Assembly (NCBI GenBank): GCA_002472405.1
Contig: DKRV01000029.1
Location: 528-14,958, forward strand
Direction of reading: 5' to 3'
Origin: Clostridiales bacterium UBA7273
Lineage (GTDB): Bacteria > Bacillota > Clostridia > Oscillospirales > Oscillospiraceae
DNA: 14,431 nucleotides
Below, in pieces: positions 6,830 to 13,932 of the stretch; position 1 is the first letter of the stretch, and each line of letters opens with the position of its first letter. Position numbers and translations under genes: made by a program. The notes beneath the pieces were generated by a model, which was given only the letters and a program-made list of their open reading frames with translations, was not told the DNA's origin and did not search any database.

Positions 6830-8128
6830 TCAGACGCTTGCTTCCGCTTCGGACCTCTTCTTGGGCTTTACGACAGCCGCGAGGCCGAAGGCGAGCAGAC
6901 CGAAAACGACGGCCGGGAGAATCCAGTACAGACCCATGTCGTACAGGGGCAGGTGCTCCATTGCGGGAACCTTGAACGCGCACAGGATGCTCGCACCGAC
7001 TGCGCCGAGGGCTGCGCCGCGGCTGACATAGTCGTCTGCCTTGGGGATAATGAGCGAAATGAAGATAACGACCAGTGCAGGGGGATAAACGATGTCCAGC
7101 ACGGGAGCTGCGATCGAAACGATGCGGTCGAGGCCGAGGTTGGATGCAACTGCGCTGAATACGCAGATGGCGATGACGAATGCCTTGTAGGGCACCTTCT
7201 CGTTGCACAGCTCGGTGAAGTAAGCAGCGGCGGAGCTGGTCAGACCGATGGCGGTGGTGACGCAGGCAAGGCCCACGACAACACCGAAAATGATCATGCC
7301 GGCCTTGCCGAGCAGCGCCTCAACGATGGCCATAACAAGCTCTGCGCGGCCGATCTCAAGGCCGTACTGAGCCGAAACGGTAGCGCCGAGGTAGCACAGG
7401 CCCATGTAAACGCCGAGCAGCAGCACGCCTGCGAGGATTGCCGAGCCGGAGACGATCTTGAACTTCTGGCCATTGGTGGTGTAGCCCTTGGAGGCGGCGC
7501 TCTGGAGAATTATGATGCCGAAGGGCAGCGCCGCAAGCGCATCCATGGTCTGGTAGCCGGCCTTGATGCCGCCGAGAATGACGTTGTCGGCGTTCGGGGT
7601 GAGCGATATCTCGCCGAGCGGCGTTGCAACGCCCTTGATTATGATGACCGCAAGGCCGACAAGCAGCAGCGGAGTCAGGATCGCGCCGACGATATCGACG
7701 ACGGCCGACTGGCGGATGCACAAAAACAGGATGATCGCGAAGAATATTATGGAGAACACAACGGAGGAAACGCCGCTGATGTTCGGGACGATTGCCATTT
7801 CAAAGGTGGTTGCGGCGGTACGGGGGATTGCGACCATGGGGCCGATGCAAAGGATAAGCGCGCTCATGAGTATTGCGGCCGGGACCTTGCCCAGACGCGC
7901 GGTGACGGCCTCGCTGCTGCCGACACGCAGAAGCGCAAAGACCGCGCACATTGCAAGACCGATGTCCGCAATGAAGTATGCCGAGAAGCCACCGAGCCAT
8001 TCGGGACCTGCCTCAACGCCGAGATACGGCGGGAAAATGACGTTGCCTGCGCCGAAAAACATCGCAAACAACGCAAAGCCGACGACGATAATGTCGCGGA
8101 CAGTGTGGGGTTTGTTCTGAAGATTCAT
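6830..8128 (-). CDS. brnQ: Branched-chain amino acid transport protein, BrnQ (LIVCS) family
   Basis: 432 residues, the usual size of the family, with about 12 hydrophobic helices. The N-terminal signature FALFAMFFGAGNVIFPPYLG (about 18-37) is the hallmark of BrnQ carriers, which take up leucine, isoleucine and valine with sodium or protons across the cytoplasmic membrane. The C-terminus ends in a short basic/acidic tail (KPKKRSEAEASV). The ATG follows AGAGGAAA by about 6 bases. The gene stands alone with its own terminator and diverges from a LysR-type regulator, so that regulator is the likely controller. The assignment to the family is firm; which branched-chain amino acid is preferred is unknown. 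Confidence 0.92.
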   Translation of the reverse strand: MNLQNKPHTVRDIIVVGFALFAMFFGAGNVIFPPYLGVEAGPEWLGGFSAYFIADIGLAMCAVFALLRVGSSEAVTARLGKVPAAILMSALILCIGPMVAIPRTAATTFEMAIVPNISGVSSVVFSIIFFAIILFLCIRQSAVVDIVGAILTPLLLVGLAVIIIKGVATPLGEISLTPNADNVILGGIKAGYQTMDALAALPFGIIILQSAASKGYTTNGQKFKIVSGSAILAGVLLLGVYMGLCYLGATVSAQYGLEIGRAELVMAIVEALLGKAGMIIFGVVVGLACVTTAIGLTSSAAAYFTELCNEKVPYKAFVIAICVFSAVASNLGLDRIVSIAAPVLDIVYPPALVVIFISLIIPKADDYVSRGAALGAVGASILCAFKVPAMEHLPLYDMGLYWILPAVVFGLLAFGLAAVVKPKKRSEAEASV

Positions 8129-8254
8129 TCAATTTTCCTCTTTCATCATTTTCTTTCTCATCTGCTGCGCAGCGGCTCTGCAAAAACGCTGCACACTGTT
8201 ACACTTCAATCCAATGCGTTGAAAAATGTGAATAAAGGATATCATTTTTTTCAT
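8129..8254 (-). other. Possible upstream ORF in the brnQ leader
   Basis: An open frame of 41 codons on the minus strand starts MKKMISFIHIFQRIG and stops with TGA directly before the brnQ ATG (TGAATG). Four isoleucines fall in the first 14 codons, which could suit branched-chain attenuation. No Shine-Dalgarno precedes it, and the second half (AAAQQMRKKMMKEEN) overlaps the brnQ ribosome binding site, so it may be chance. Confidence 0.2.
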
Positions 8255-8283
8255 GATTGCGGAAATCACTCTTGTTCATCCCC

Positions 8284-8311
8284 ATATTAAAAACTTTAAT
8301 ACTATGCACAA
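8284..8311 (-). promoter_or_regulatory. Candidate brnQ promoter
   Basis: On the minus strand TTGTGC (8311-8306), a 16-base spacer and TAATAT (8289-8284). The predicted start is near 8277, which gives a leader of about 150 bases, long enough for regulation. The leader can form a stem from GCAGCG and CGCTGC (about 8170-8195). Confidence 0.5.
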
Positions 8312-8322
8312 AATAATTTCAT

Positions 8323-8334
8323 ATTACGCGTGAT
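8323..8334. promoter_or_regulatory. Candidate LysR-type operator between the divergent promoters
   Basis: ATTACGCGTGAT is a near-perfect palindrome centred on CGCG (one T/G mismatch) and fits a T-N11-A LysR box (TTACGCGTGATAA, 8324-8336). It lies 11 bases upstream of the brnQ -35 and about 20 bases upstream of the regulator's -35, the usual place for a LysR activator site. The assignment is by position and symmetry only. Confidence 0.4.
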
Positions 8335-8354
8335 AAAATGTTAACCAAATGTTA

Positions 8355-8383
8355 TTGAATGTGTCGATTTGGCGTGTTATATT
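8355..8383 (+). promoter_or_regulatory. Promoter of the LysR-type regulator
   Basis: TTGAAT, a 17-base spacer and TATATT, with a predicted start near 8390 and a leader of about 35 bases. Confidence 0.6.
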
Positions 8384-8424
8384 TGCATGGCAATAATTAT
8401 AGATATAAGAAAGGTGTGAGCGTT

Positions 8425-9282
8425 ATGGATGACGGAAGACTGCGCGCAGTGCTGACAGCGGTCGATTGCGGCAGCTTCAGCAAGGCCGCGGCGGAGCTTG
8501 GCTACACGCAATCGGCAATGACGCATCTTGTGAATAATCTTGAAGCAGAGCTGGGCTGCACGCTGCTCAATCGCGGCAGTCACGGCGTCCGCCTTTCGGA
8601 AGAGGGAGAGCATCTTCTTCCTTATATAAAAGGCGTTATCGATGCATGCGATGCGCTGCGCCAGGAGGCCGCCGCGCAAAGCCGCACCCAGCGCCACCAG
8701 CTCAGCCTCGGCTGCTTTGCGAGCATTGCGCGCTCTGCGCTGCCCCAGCTTTTGCAGGAGTTCAAGGCGCTTTACCCCGATATTCAGATAGATGTGACCA
8801 TCCGCGGCTATGAGATGCCGGCGCTTCTTCACAAGGGCGAGGTGCAGCTTGCGCTCGTGGACGATACCTGCGCCGAGGGCTTCGAGTGGATACCCCTTAC
8901 GCGCGTTCCGCTTATCGCGGTCGTCCCCCCGACGTTCCACTGGGAAAGGGATCGCATTTCCATAGACAGGCTTTTGAAGGAGCCGTTTATCACCTGTCAG
9001 GAGCAGTATTCCGAAAAGCTGCTGCCGCCGGACGCAAAGCGCATCCATGTAACGGCTTCGGATGATGCGGCGATTTTATCCATGGTCTCGTGCGGCCTGG
9101 GCGTGTCGATCCTGTCGTCGCTCTCGCTCGCCGGATACGAGGAGCAGGTAAAAACCATACCTCTCGAGATCCCCGTCGTCGTGCGCGTCGGCGTTGCGAT
9201 CAAGTCGCTCGAGTCCGCCTCGACCTCCGCGCGCCGCTTCGTCAAGTTCCTCAAAAACCACTACGGTGTTTTGGAGGCGTAA
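8425..9282 (+). CDS. LysR-type transcriptional regulator
   Basis: 285 residues. The N-terminal winged helix-turn-helix (about 1-60) has the typical pattern of LysR proteins: AVDCGSFSKAAAELGYTQSAMTHLVNNLEAELGCTLLNR, then VRLSEEG. A linker helix leads to a periplasmic-binding-protein-like effector domain (about 88-285). The ATG at 8425 follows AAGGTG by 8 bases; the longer frame from 8359 would start upstream of the predicted transcription start. It diverges from brnQ and so probably senses a branched-chain amino acid or a related metabolite and controls that gene and itself; this is inference. The TAA stop is followed at once by the TTTTAG end of a repeat element. Confidence 0.9.
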   Translation: MDDGRLRAVLTAVDCGSFSKAAAELGYTQSAMTHLVNNLEAELGCTLLNRGSHGVRLSEEGEHLLPYIKGVIDACDALRQEAAAQSRTQRHQLSLGCFASIARSALPQLLQEFKALYPDIQIDVTIRGYEMPALLHKGEVQLALVDDTCAEGFEWIPLTRVPLIAVVPPTFHWERDRISIDRLLKEPFITCQEQYSEKLLPPDAKRIHVTASDDAAILSMVSCGLGVSILSSLSLAGYEEQVKTIPLEIPVVVRVGVAIKSLESASTSARRFVKFLKNHYGVLEA

Positions 9283-9419
9283 TTTTAGAGGCGAATTGAC
9301 GCAGCTACCAATACATTTATCTCTGGTTGCCCGGTGTCGAGGATGCAGAGGAAACCGCATTTGCCTCGCCATACGTTAGTGCGTTGATGAATTTTGCACC
9401 GCCCCCCTTTTGTCTTCCC

Positions 9420-9485
9420 CTTGAGGGGAAGATGCCGCTTGCGGCAGATGAGGTGTAATTATATCCGCGCCGTAGGCGCTACATT
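9420..9485 (+). repeat. Palindromic module D, copy 2
   Basis: Identical over 66 bases to 6000-6065, in the same orientation. Here it is preceded directly by CTTCCCC, giving a perfect CTTCCCCTTGAGGGGAAG hairpin, whereas copy 1 has a few extra bases in that loop. Confidence 0.8.
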
Positions 9486-9553
9486 ATCCTGTAGGGAACA
9501 GGCTTGCCTGTTCCGCATGTTGCGGTTTCGTCGGTAATTAAATAGAATCGTAG

Positions 9554-9580
9554 GGGAGAGCGTTGCTCGCCCGTTTTTTT
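9554..9580 (+). terminator. Terminator-like hairpin joined to an element end
   Basis: GGGAGAGC pairs with GCTCGCCC with one mismatch, followed by G and seven T. The last four T are also the TTTT of the element end TTTTAGAGGCGCATC that starts at 9577. This may stop read-through from the regulator gene. Confidence 0.45.
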
Positions 9581-9897
9581 AGAGGCGCATCAACGCTGAT
9601 ACCGATACATTTTTTGCGTCAGCCAGATCGGTGGATGCAGGCAAAACTGCGGCACACGGAACAGGCGAGCCTGTTCCCTACGAGCGGCTGTTGGTCGCAG
9701 CGGAGAGCTAATAGCTGATAGTTAATAGTTGTGGTGTGCCTGCGTACGGATCTAAATTCATTCGCCCTTTGGGCGAATACCGCACTTTTTCACTTTTACT
9801 TTTTACTTATTACTTCGCAGACGTAGTCTGCGCTGCCGGGCTACCAGAGATAGATGTATTGGTAGGTGCGTCAATTCGCCACTAAAGAAGGAGAAGA

Positions 9898-12285
9898 ATG
9901 GTGGACTATACAGAACTGATATCGAAAATGACGGACGAGGAGAAGGCCTCGCTGTGCTCGGGCGCAGACTTCTGGCACACGAAGGGCGTTGCGCGCCTCG
10001 GCATTCCTCAGATGATGCTGACCGACGGGCCGCACGGCCTGCGCAAGCAGATCGGCAAGAACGATCATCTCGGCCTGAACGCGGCGTACCCGGCGACATG
10101 CTTTCCGACCGCGTCCGCGGCGGCAAACAGCTGGGATGAGGCCATGATCGAGCAGATGGGCCGCCGTCTCGGCGCGGAAACGCGCGCACAGCGCGTCGGC
10201 GTGATCCTCGGCCCGGGCGTCAACATCAAGCGCAGTCCGCTGTGCGGCCGCAATTTTGAATACTACTCCGAGGATCCGCTGCTGGCCGGAAAATGCGCCG
10301 CGGCGCTCATCCGCGGCGTGCAGTCAAATGGCATCGCCGCTTGTGTCAAGCACTTCGCGGCAAACTCGCAGGAGACGCTGCGCATGACCAGCGACTCGGT
10401 CATGGACGAGCGCACCCTGCGCGAAATTTACCTGCCGGCATTCGAGATCGCGATCAAGGAGGGGCGCGTTAAGTGCCTCATGACCTCGTACAACATGCTA
10501 AACGGCCAGTACACCAACGAAAACGAGCACCTTTTGCAGGATATCCTCACACGCGAGTGGGGCTACGACGGCCTCATCGTCACCGACTGGGGCGGCGATA
10601 ACGACAGAGTTCGCGGCCTGATCGCCGGCAACAGCCTTGAAATGCCCGGCACCGGCGGTGAGACCGACCGGCAGATACTTGAGGCCGTGCAGAGCGGCAC
10701 AGTTAAGCGCGAGCTTCTTGACGAGCGCGTTGCGCGCCTGCTGCGCCTTGTTTCCGACGCCGAGAGCGCGTTCGGGAACGCGCCAGGCTGCGACATGGCC
10801 GAGCACCATGAATTTGCCGCGCGCTTTGCGGAAGAGTGTGCGGTGCTGCTGAAAAATGAGGACGGCATTCTGCCGCTCAGGCCCGGTGCCCGCATCGCCG
10901 TTATCGGCGATTTTGCGAAAACGCCGCGCTATCAGGGCGCTGGCAGCTCGCACATCGAGCCGACTAAGCTCGAATGCGGCCTTGACGCGCTGCGCGCAGA
11001 GGGCGTGAACGTCATAGGCTTTGCGCCCGGCTTCAGGCGAAGCGGCGGCGAGAGCCGCAGGCTGCGCGAGCTGGCCTGTAAGCTTGCCGAGAGTGCGGAC
11101 ACCGTACTCATGTGGCTGGGGCTTGACGAAGGCAGCGAGGCCGAGGGCGTTGACAGGCAGCATATGCGCATCGCCGAAAACCAGATACGACTCCTGCGCG
11201 AGGTGAGCGAAGTTAATCCCAACGTCGTAGTCATTCTGTCCTGCGGAAGCCCGGTGGAAACGGATTGGGATAAACACGCCAAGGCGCTGCTGCACGGGTA
11301 TCTGGGCGGTCAGGCCGGGGCAAGGGCGATCGCACGCCTTGTTTCCGGCAAGTCGTGCCCCTCCGGCAAGCTTGCCGAGACCATGCCGCTTAGGCTGTCC
11401 GACACGCCGTGCTATATCCGCTACCCCGGAACGGAGCGCACGAGCGAATACCGTGAGGGCATTTTCGTCGGCTATCGCTATTACGACACGGCGAACAAGG
11501 CGGTCAAGTATCCGTTCGGCTTCGGCATGAGCTACACTAGCTTTGAGTACGGCGGCCTTGAGATCGCGCCCGACGGCGTGAGCTTCACGATAAAAAACAC
11601 CGGCAGCGTGCCGGGTGCGGAGATAGCACAGGTCTATGTCGCCGCGCCGAAGGGCGGCTTGTTCTGCCCCGAAAAGGAGCTGCGCGGCTTTGCGCGCGTC
11701 GAGCTATCGCCCGGCGAGACAAAGCGCGTTTTTGTCCGGCTCCCCGAGCGCGCGTATCAGTACTGGAACATTGCCGAAAACCGCTGGGCGACTGCCGGCG
11801 GGCGATATGAAATCCTCGTCGGCGCGTCATCGCGCGATATCCGCCTGCGCGGCGCAGTCGAAAAGCCGGGTGACGGTGCGCCCGACCCGTACACCGACCC
11901 TGTTTTTGCGCCATACCGCCGCGCCGATGTCCTTTTGGTACCGGACGCAAGCTTTGCTGCGCTGCTCGGCCGCGAGATACCGCCACATATGTGGGATAAG
12001 GATGCGCCGCTGGAGTTTAATTCTGCGCTCGTTCAGGGGCAGTTCCGCCCCGGACTCGGACGGCTGTTGTATCGCGCACTGCGCCTTGTCTGCGGCTTCT
12101 TCCGCCTGACCGGGAACGCGGAGGGCGCAAACAACACTGAGTTTGCCATGAACCTGCCGTATCGCGGCCTTGCGCGCTTCACGGGTGCCGTCACCGAGGT
12201 TCAGGTAAAGTCGCTGCTGCGCGCGGCAAATCGCGAGAAAGGCGGCCTGCGCGCGCTCGTTTCCGCATTTGTGCACAAAAAATAG
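9898..12285 (+). CDS. Glycoside hydrolase family 3, beta-glucosidase-like, cytoplasmic
   Basis: 795 residues, no signal peptide, so probably acts on imported oligosaccharides. The N-terminal barrel (about 1-290) shows GIPQMMLTDGPHGLRK (36-50), GPGVNIKRSPLCGRNFEYYSEDP (105-127), KHFAANSQE (151-159), TSYNMLNG (196-203) and the nucleophile loop GYDGLIVTDWGG with D230. The second sandwich domain (about 310-500) has MWLGLDEGSEAEGVDR (405-420), which should hold the acid/base glutamate. A fibronectin III-like domain follows (about 540-655: GAEIAQVYVAAP, ELRGF, LSPGE). The last 130 residues form an extra C-terminal segment seen in the 800-residue clostridial members. AAGGAG lies 4 bases before ATG 9898 and 7 before GTG 9901, so either may be used. 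The exact sugar (beta-glucose, xylose or other) cannot be fixed. The Shine-Dalgarno starts one base after a repeat element ends. Confidence 0.92.
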   Translation: MVDYTELISKMTDEEKASLCSGADFWHTKGVARLGIPQMMLTDGPHGLRKQIGKNDHLGLNAAYPATCFPTASAAANSWDEAMIEQMGRRLGAETRAQRVGVILGPGVNIKRSPLCGRNFEYYSEDPLLAGKCAAALIRGVQSNGIAACVKHFAANSQETLRMTSDSVMDERTLREIYLPAFEIAIKEGRVKCLMTSYNMLNGQYTNENEHLLQDILTREWGYDGLIVTDWGGDNDRVRGLIAGNSLEMPGTGGETDRQILEAVQSGTVKRELLDERVARLLRLVSDAESAFGNAPGCDMAEHHEFAARFAEECAVLLKNEDGILPLRPGARIAVIGDFAKTPRYQGAGSSHIEPTKLECGLDALRAEGVNVIGFAPGFRRSGGESRRLRELACKLAESADTVLMWLGLDEGSEAEGVDRQHMRIAENQIRLLREVSEVNPNVVVILSCGSPVETDWDKHAKALLHGYLGGQAGARAIARLVSGKSCPSGKLAETMPLRLSDTPCYIRYPGTERTSEYREGIFVGYRYYDTANKAVKYPFGFGMSYTSFEYGGLEIAPDGVSFTIKNTGSVPGAEIAQVYVAAPKGGLFCPEKELRGFARVELSPGETKRVFVRLPERAYQYWNIAENRWATAGGRYEILVGASSRDIRLRGAVEKPGDGAPDPYTDPVFAPYRRADVLLVPDASFAALLGREIPPHMWDKDAPLEFNSALVQGQFRPGLGRLLYRALRLVCGFFRLTGNAEGANNTEFAMNLPYRGLARFTGAVTEVQVKSLLRAANREKGGLRALVSAFVHKK

Positions 12286-12302
12286 CTTGCAGTTTTTTCT
12301 TT

Positions 12303-12331
12303 TTGACATATCGTACACTTTGTGCTAAAAT
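12303..12331 (+). promoter_or_regulatory. Strong promoter P1 of the 84-residue protein gene
   Basis: A perfect TTGACA, a 17-base spacer and TAAAAT with an extended TGC just before the -10. It is the best promoter in the window. Predicted start near 12338, giving a leader of about 93 bases. Confidence 0.8.
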
Positions 12332-12357
12332 ATTTTAGGCTGTATGGTGGAATACGG

Positions 12358-12387
12358 TTTACAAAATGTAGCTTAATGTGGTATAGT
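12358..12387 (+). promoter_or_regulatory. Second promoter P2 of the 84-residue protein gene
   Basis: TTTACA, an 18-base spacer and TATAGT preceded by TGG (extended -10). Predicted start near 12394, giving a leader of about 37 bases. Confidence 0.55.
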
Positions 12388-12430
12388 TACTGCATCTGAA
12401 CAACAAAGATTAATATGGGAGGAAAACAAC

Positions 12431-12685
12431 ATGTGCATTAAGGCAATCGCCAACTTTGACTACGAGGCTGCAAAGGATAACCTCGTTGAGACCGTTAAGT
12501 ATCTCGACGCAGGCAAGATCCTCGGCGTTGCAGGCAAGCTTCTTGAGATCAACCCCAAGGACGTAGTCCAGAAGATCAAGGACAAGGTCACCGATGAAGA
12601 CACCCGTCTGTTCGTACAGAGCAAGGTTCGCCTCGTCGGCGATATCCTGACCTGGCCCATCAGCATGATCTCCAGCTTCACCTGA
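12431..12685 (+). CDS. Unidentified 84-residue protein, apparently highly expressed
   Basis: I do not recognise this protein. The ATG follows GGGAGGA by about 7 bases. The sequence suggests four helices: YEAAKDNLVETVKYL (about 11-25), ILGVAGKLLEI (30-40), PKDVVQKIKDKV (42-53) and a longer, hydrophobic end RLFVQSKVRLVGDILTWPISMI (59-80). No signal peptide, cysteine pair or known motif is seen; the single Cys is residue 2. Codons are strongly biased to one choice per residue (AAG for all lysines, ATC for all isoleucines, AAC, GAC/GAG), unlike the mixed use in the neighbouring hydrolase gene, which together with two promoters and a perfect terminator points to an abundant product. It is monocistronic. 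The role could be structural, regulatory or membrane-active; nothing in the sequence decides. Confidence 0.8.
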   Translation: MCIKAIANFDYEAAKDNLVETVKYLDAGKILGVAGKLLEINPKDVVQKIKDKVTDEDTRLFVQSKVRLVGDILTWPISMISSFT

Positions 12686-12690
12686 TATAC

Positions 12691-12732
12691 AAAAAAGCAG
12701 TGCGGTGCAAATTTGCACCGCACTGCTTTTTT
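12691..12732 (+). terminator. Perfect intrinsic terminator
   Basis: Two 21-base arms form a perfect palindrome: six A, then GCAGTGCGGTGCAAA, mirrored and ending in six T. Its last four T coincide with the TTTTAG start of the repeat element at 12729. The symmetry would let it work on both strands. Confidence 0.95.
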
Positions 12733-12957
12733 AGTGGCGCATTGGCGCAGCCACGGATACACATATTGCGGTATCCCAGTTCGAGGGTGCGGAGGAAACC
12801 GTAGCTGCCGCGCGCTAAATTAGTGCGGAGTTGAGTTTTGCGCCACACCATGTAGGGAACGGATTTATCCGTTCCGCATGTGATGGTTTTGTCGGTAGTT
12901 TACGGTCGGGACACCGCAAAAACCGTATTGGTATCAGCGTAAATGCGCCTCTGAAAA
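12729..12957 (-). mobile_element. Complete 229-bp MITE-like element, copy B
   Basis: Left end TTTTAGTGGCGCATTGGCGC, right end the reverse complement of TTTTCAGAGGCGCATTTACGC. Its reverse complement aligns from end to end with 6309-6535, including the ACCAATACGG, GTCCCGACCG, ACAAAACC, GCACTAAT and GGGATACCGCAATAT blocks. The palindrome GGAACGGATTTATCCGTTCC lies at 12856-12875. It sits in the T-tract of the terminator just upstream and directly before the truncated toxin gene. Confidence 0.8.
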
Positions 12958-12968
12958 ACCGGAGTTAA

Positions 12969-13526
12969 TTCGTTCCGCGTGTTACGTCTCAACCGCCACA
13001 GCGGACTATAACACAGCCATACGGCGGACTTCGCACCCAAAACGAGCGTGCCGAGGTCGCAGACTTTAGCTGGAAGCAGGCAGGCGAGGCGGATAAAGCG
13101 TATAAAAAGCTTGCTAAGACAGCTAATTCGATGTATGATATTGGCAGCGAGGAACAGAATGTTAAAGCATATCTTCGTGATTTGCCGATACGAAGAGAAA
13201 TACAGTCGCATCCGGAAAGGTTGATTATCAACCCTGAAAAACAGGCTAGACATATGAAAGACGAAGAAGGGTACATTTCCGGCTGCAGTTATATTACGGT
13301 AAGTGGCGACGAACTACAAGAAATCGTGAATAGATATGCAGGAACAGGCGAAATTCAACGATCCAAGAACGGGAAGTTTGCAAGCAAAGAGATTATTTTT
13401 ATTGATCATCAAATTTGGGTGAGCATCAACCCCAACACATTTGAAGAACTGCCGACAAATGAAGCGTATGTTCATTACAGTAAGTCTGGTACACATGTTG
13501 TGCCGACAAGCAGGAGGGCAAAATAA
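12969..13526 (+). pseudogene. Ntox50-type polymorphic toxin C-terminus, 5'-truncated
   Basis: The frame is open from after the TAA at 12966 to TAA 13526, but the first ATG (13131) has no ribosome binding site, and coding-like sequence (PYGGLRTQNERAEVADFSWKQ) precedes it, so the gene appears to have lost its 5' end. Bases up to about 12990 look repeat-derived. The last ~90 residues fit the Ntox50 toxin domain as I remember it: NPEKQARHM, GYISGCSYI, DELQEIVNRYAGTGEIQ, NGKFASKEII, VSINP and, near the end, VHYSKSGTHVVPT. Ntox50 is a predicted RNase-like domain found at the end of polymorphic toxins and of some phage head proteins. Base composition is AT-richer than the rest of the window. It is either an orphan toxin cassette of a polymorphic toxin locus or a prophage remnant. 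Two small genes follow closely. Confidence 0.65.
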
Positions 13527-13531
13527 ATGAA

Positions 13532-13741
13532 ATGAAAAGTTTATTTATGTATTTTGGTCATGAAGTCACTCTGACCGACACAGATGGCGTGGAATGGCAC
13601 GGCTATGCAAGGGCGTATACATCATCTATTGACAGCGAAAACGGAGAAGAAATTGCCTTGCGAACAACCGATGGGCTGATTGGGTTCAGCGCATCGGAAA
13701 TTAAAAACATTGGATTTGTCGAGGGAAAAGATGATGAGTGA
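13532..13741 (+). CDS. Small protein behind the toxin domain, candidate immunity protein
   Basis: 69 residues, beta-rich by eye: GHEVTLTDTDGVEWHGYARAY, then IALRTTDGLIGFSASEIKNIGFVE. The pattern (strand, turn, WxGYA, late acidic DGLIGFSASEIKxI) suggests an Sm-like small barrel and reminds me of short proteins seen next to Ntox50 genes in phages; I cannot name the family. AGGAGGG (13512-13518) is 13 bases from ATG 13532 but 8 bases from another ATG at 13527, which opens only Met-Lys-stop and overlaps the real start (ATGAAATGA). Start 6 bases after the toxin stop and a 10-base overlap with the next gene suggest co-translation. Immunity to the toxin is inferred from position only. Confidence 0.7.
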   Translation: MKSLFMYFGHEVTLTDTDGVEWHGYARAYTSSIDSENGEEIALRTTDGLIGFSASEIKNIGFVEGKDDE

Positions 13742-13925
13742 CATCATAATCAAGCGCGATGACGGAAAAACTCACTTTTTTGTTGACGGTCACGATATTG
13801 TCAGTTCGGTTTTGTCTTACTCCATACGGCAGGACGGCAGCAACTTGCCGACATTGACCGTTGAAATGTATGGCAATATATATGTCGAAAGCACAAGGGA
13901 TGAAATACACATTCCAACAACTTAA
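13731..13925 (+). CDS. Small unknown protein, possibly phage-derived
   Basis: 64 residues from ATG 13731, or 63 from the adjacent ATG 13734, which is better spaced (7 bases) from GAGGGA. Its start overlaps the end of the preceding gene. The sequence is beta-rich (SDIIIKRDDGKTHFFVDGHDIVSSVLSYSIRQDG, then LPTLTVEMYGNIYVES) and resembles in layout short phage proteins with an xIxIxxxDGKxxVYVDGxxI start followed by LPxLTLE; I cannot assign a family. Low GC like the two genes before it. A terminator follows, closing a three-gene cassette. Confidence 0.65.
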   Translation: MMSDIIIKRDDGKTHFFVDGHDIVSSVLSYSIRQDGSNLPTLTVEMYGNIYVESTRDEIHIPTT

Positions 13926-13932
13926 TTGATTC

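Larger units (their letters stand above)
9283..9886. mobile_element. Second composite MITE-like repeat mosaic
   Basis: The left end (9283, TTTTAGAGGCGAATTGACGC) and right end (to 9886) are inverted repeats of about 50 bases with few differences: both contain ACCAATACAT and ATCTCTGGT, and both share the variant GCGAATTGACGCA rather than GCGCATTG. They therefore probably descend from one element opened up by later insertions. Inside are a half copy, module D (9420-9485), the palindrome GGAACAGGCTTGCCTGTTCC (9495-9514), a terminator-like hairpin with seven T (9554-9580), a further element end at 9577 with its own palindrome (9658-9677), an AT-rich patch of TAATAG/TTACTT repeats (about 9707-9815) and small palindromes (TTCGCCCTTTGGGCGAA; GCAGACGTAGTCTGC). 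No gene is supported. Confidence 0.65.

Noticed and set aside
8254..8279. Leader peptide MNKSDFRNHEKND... in the brnQ leader
   Set aside because: Its ATG at 8279 coincides with the predicted transcription start, and there is no enrichment in branched-chain codons.
8129..8280. A T-box riboswitch upstream of brnQ
   Set aside because: The conserved T-box bases (a GGGTGGNACCGCG-like run) and a terminator/antiterminator pair are absent.
6626..8290. A 554-codon plus-strand open frame opposite the BrnQ gene
   Set aside because: It is almost wholly antisense to a clear membrane transporter gene, is very rich in Asp, Ala, Arg and Gly as expected from the complement of hydrophobic codons, and starts in a repeat-side region without a ribosome binding site.
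10498..11295. A 265-codon minus-strand frame inside the hydrolase gene
   Set aside because: Antisense shadow of a GC-rich gene with intact family 3 motifs; no start signals and no recognisable domain.
12286..12302. Terminator directly after the hydrolase gene
   Set aside because: The T-rich stretch is preceded only by a weak A/T pairing without a GC stem.
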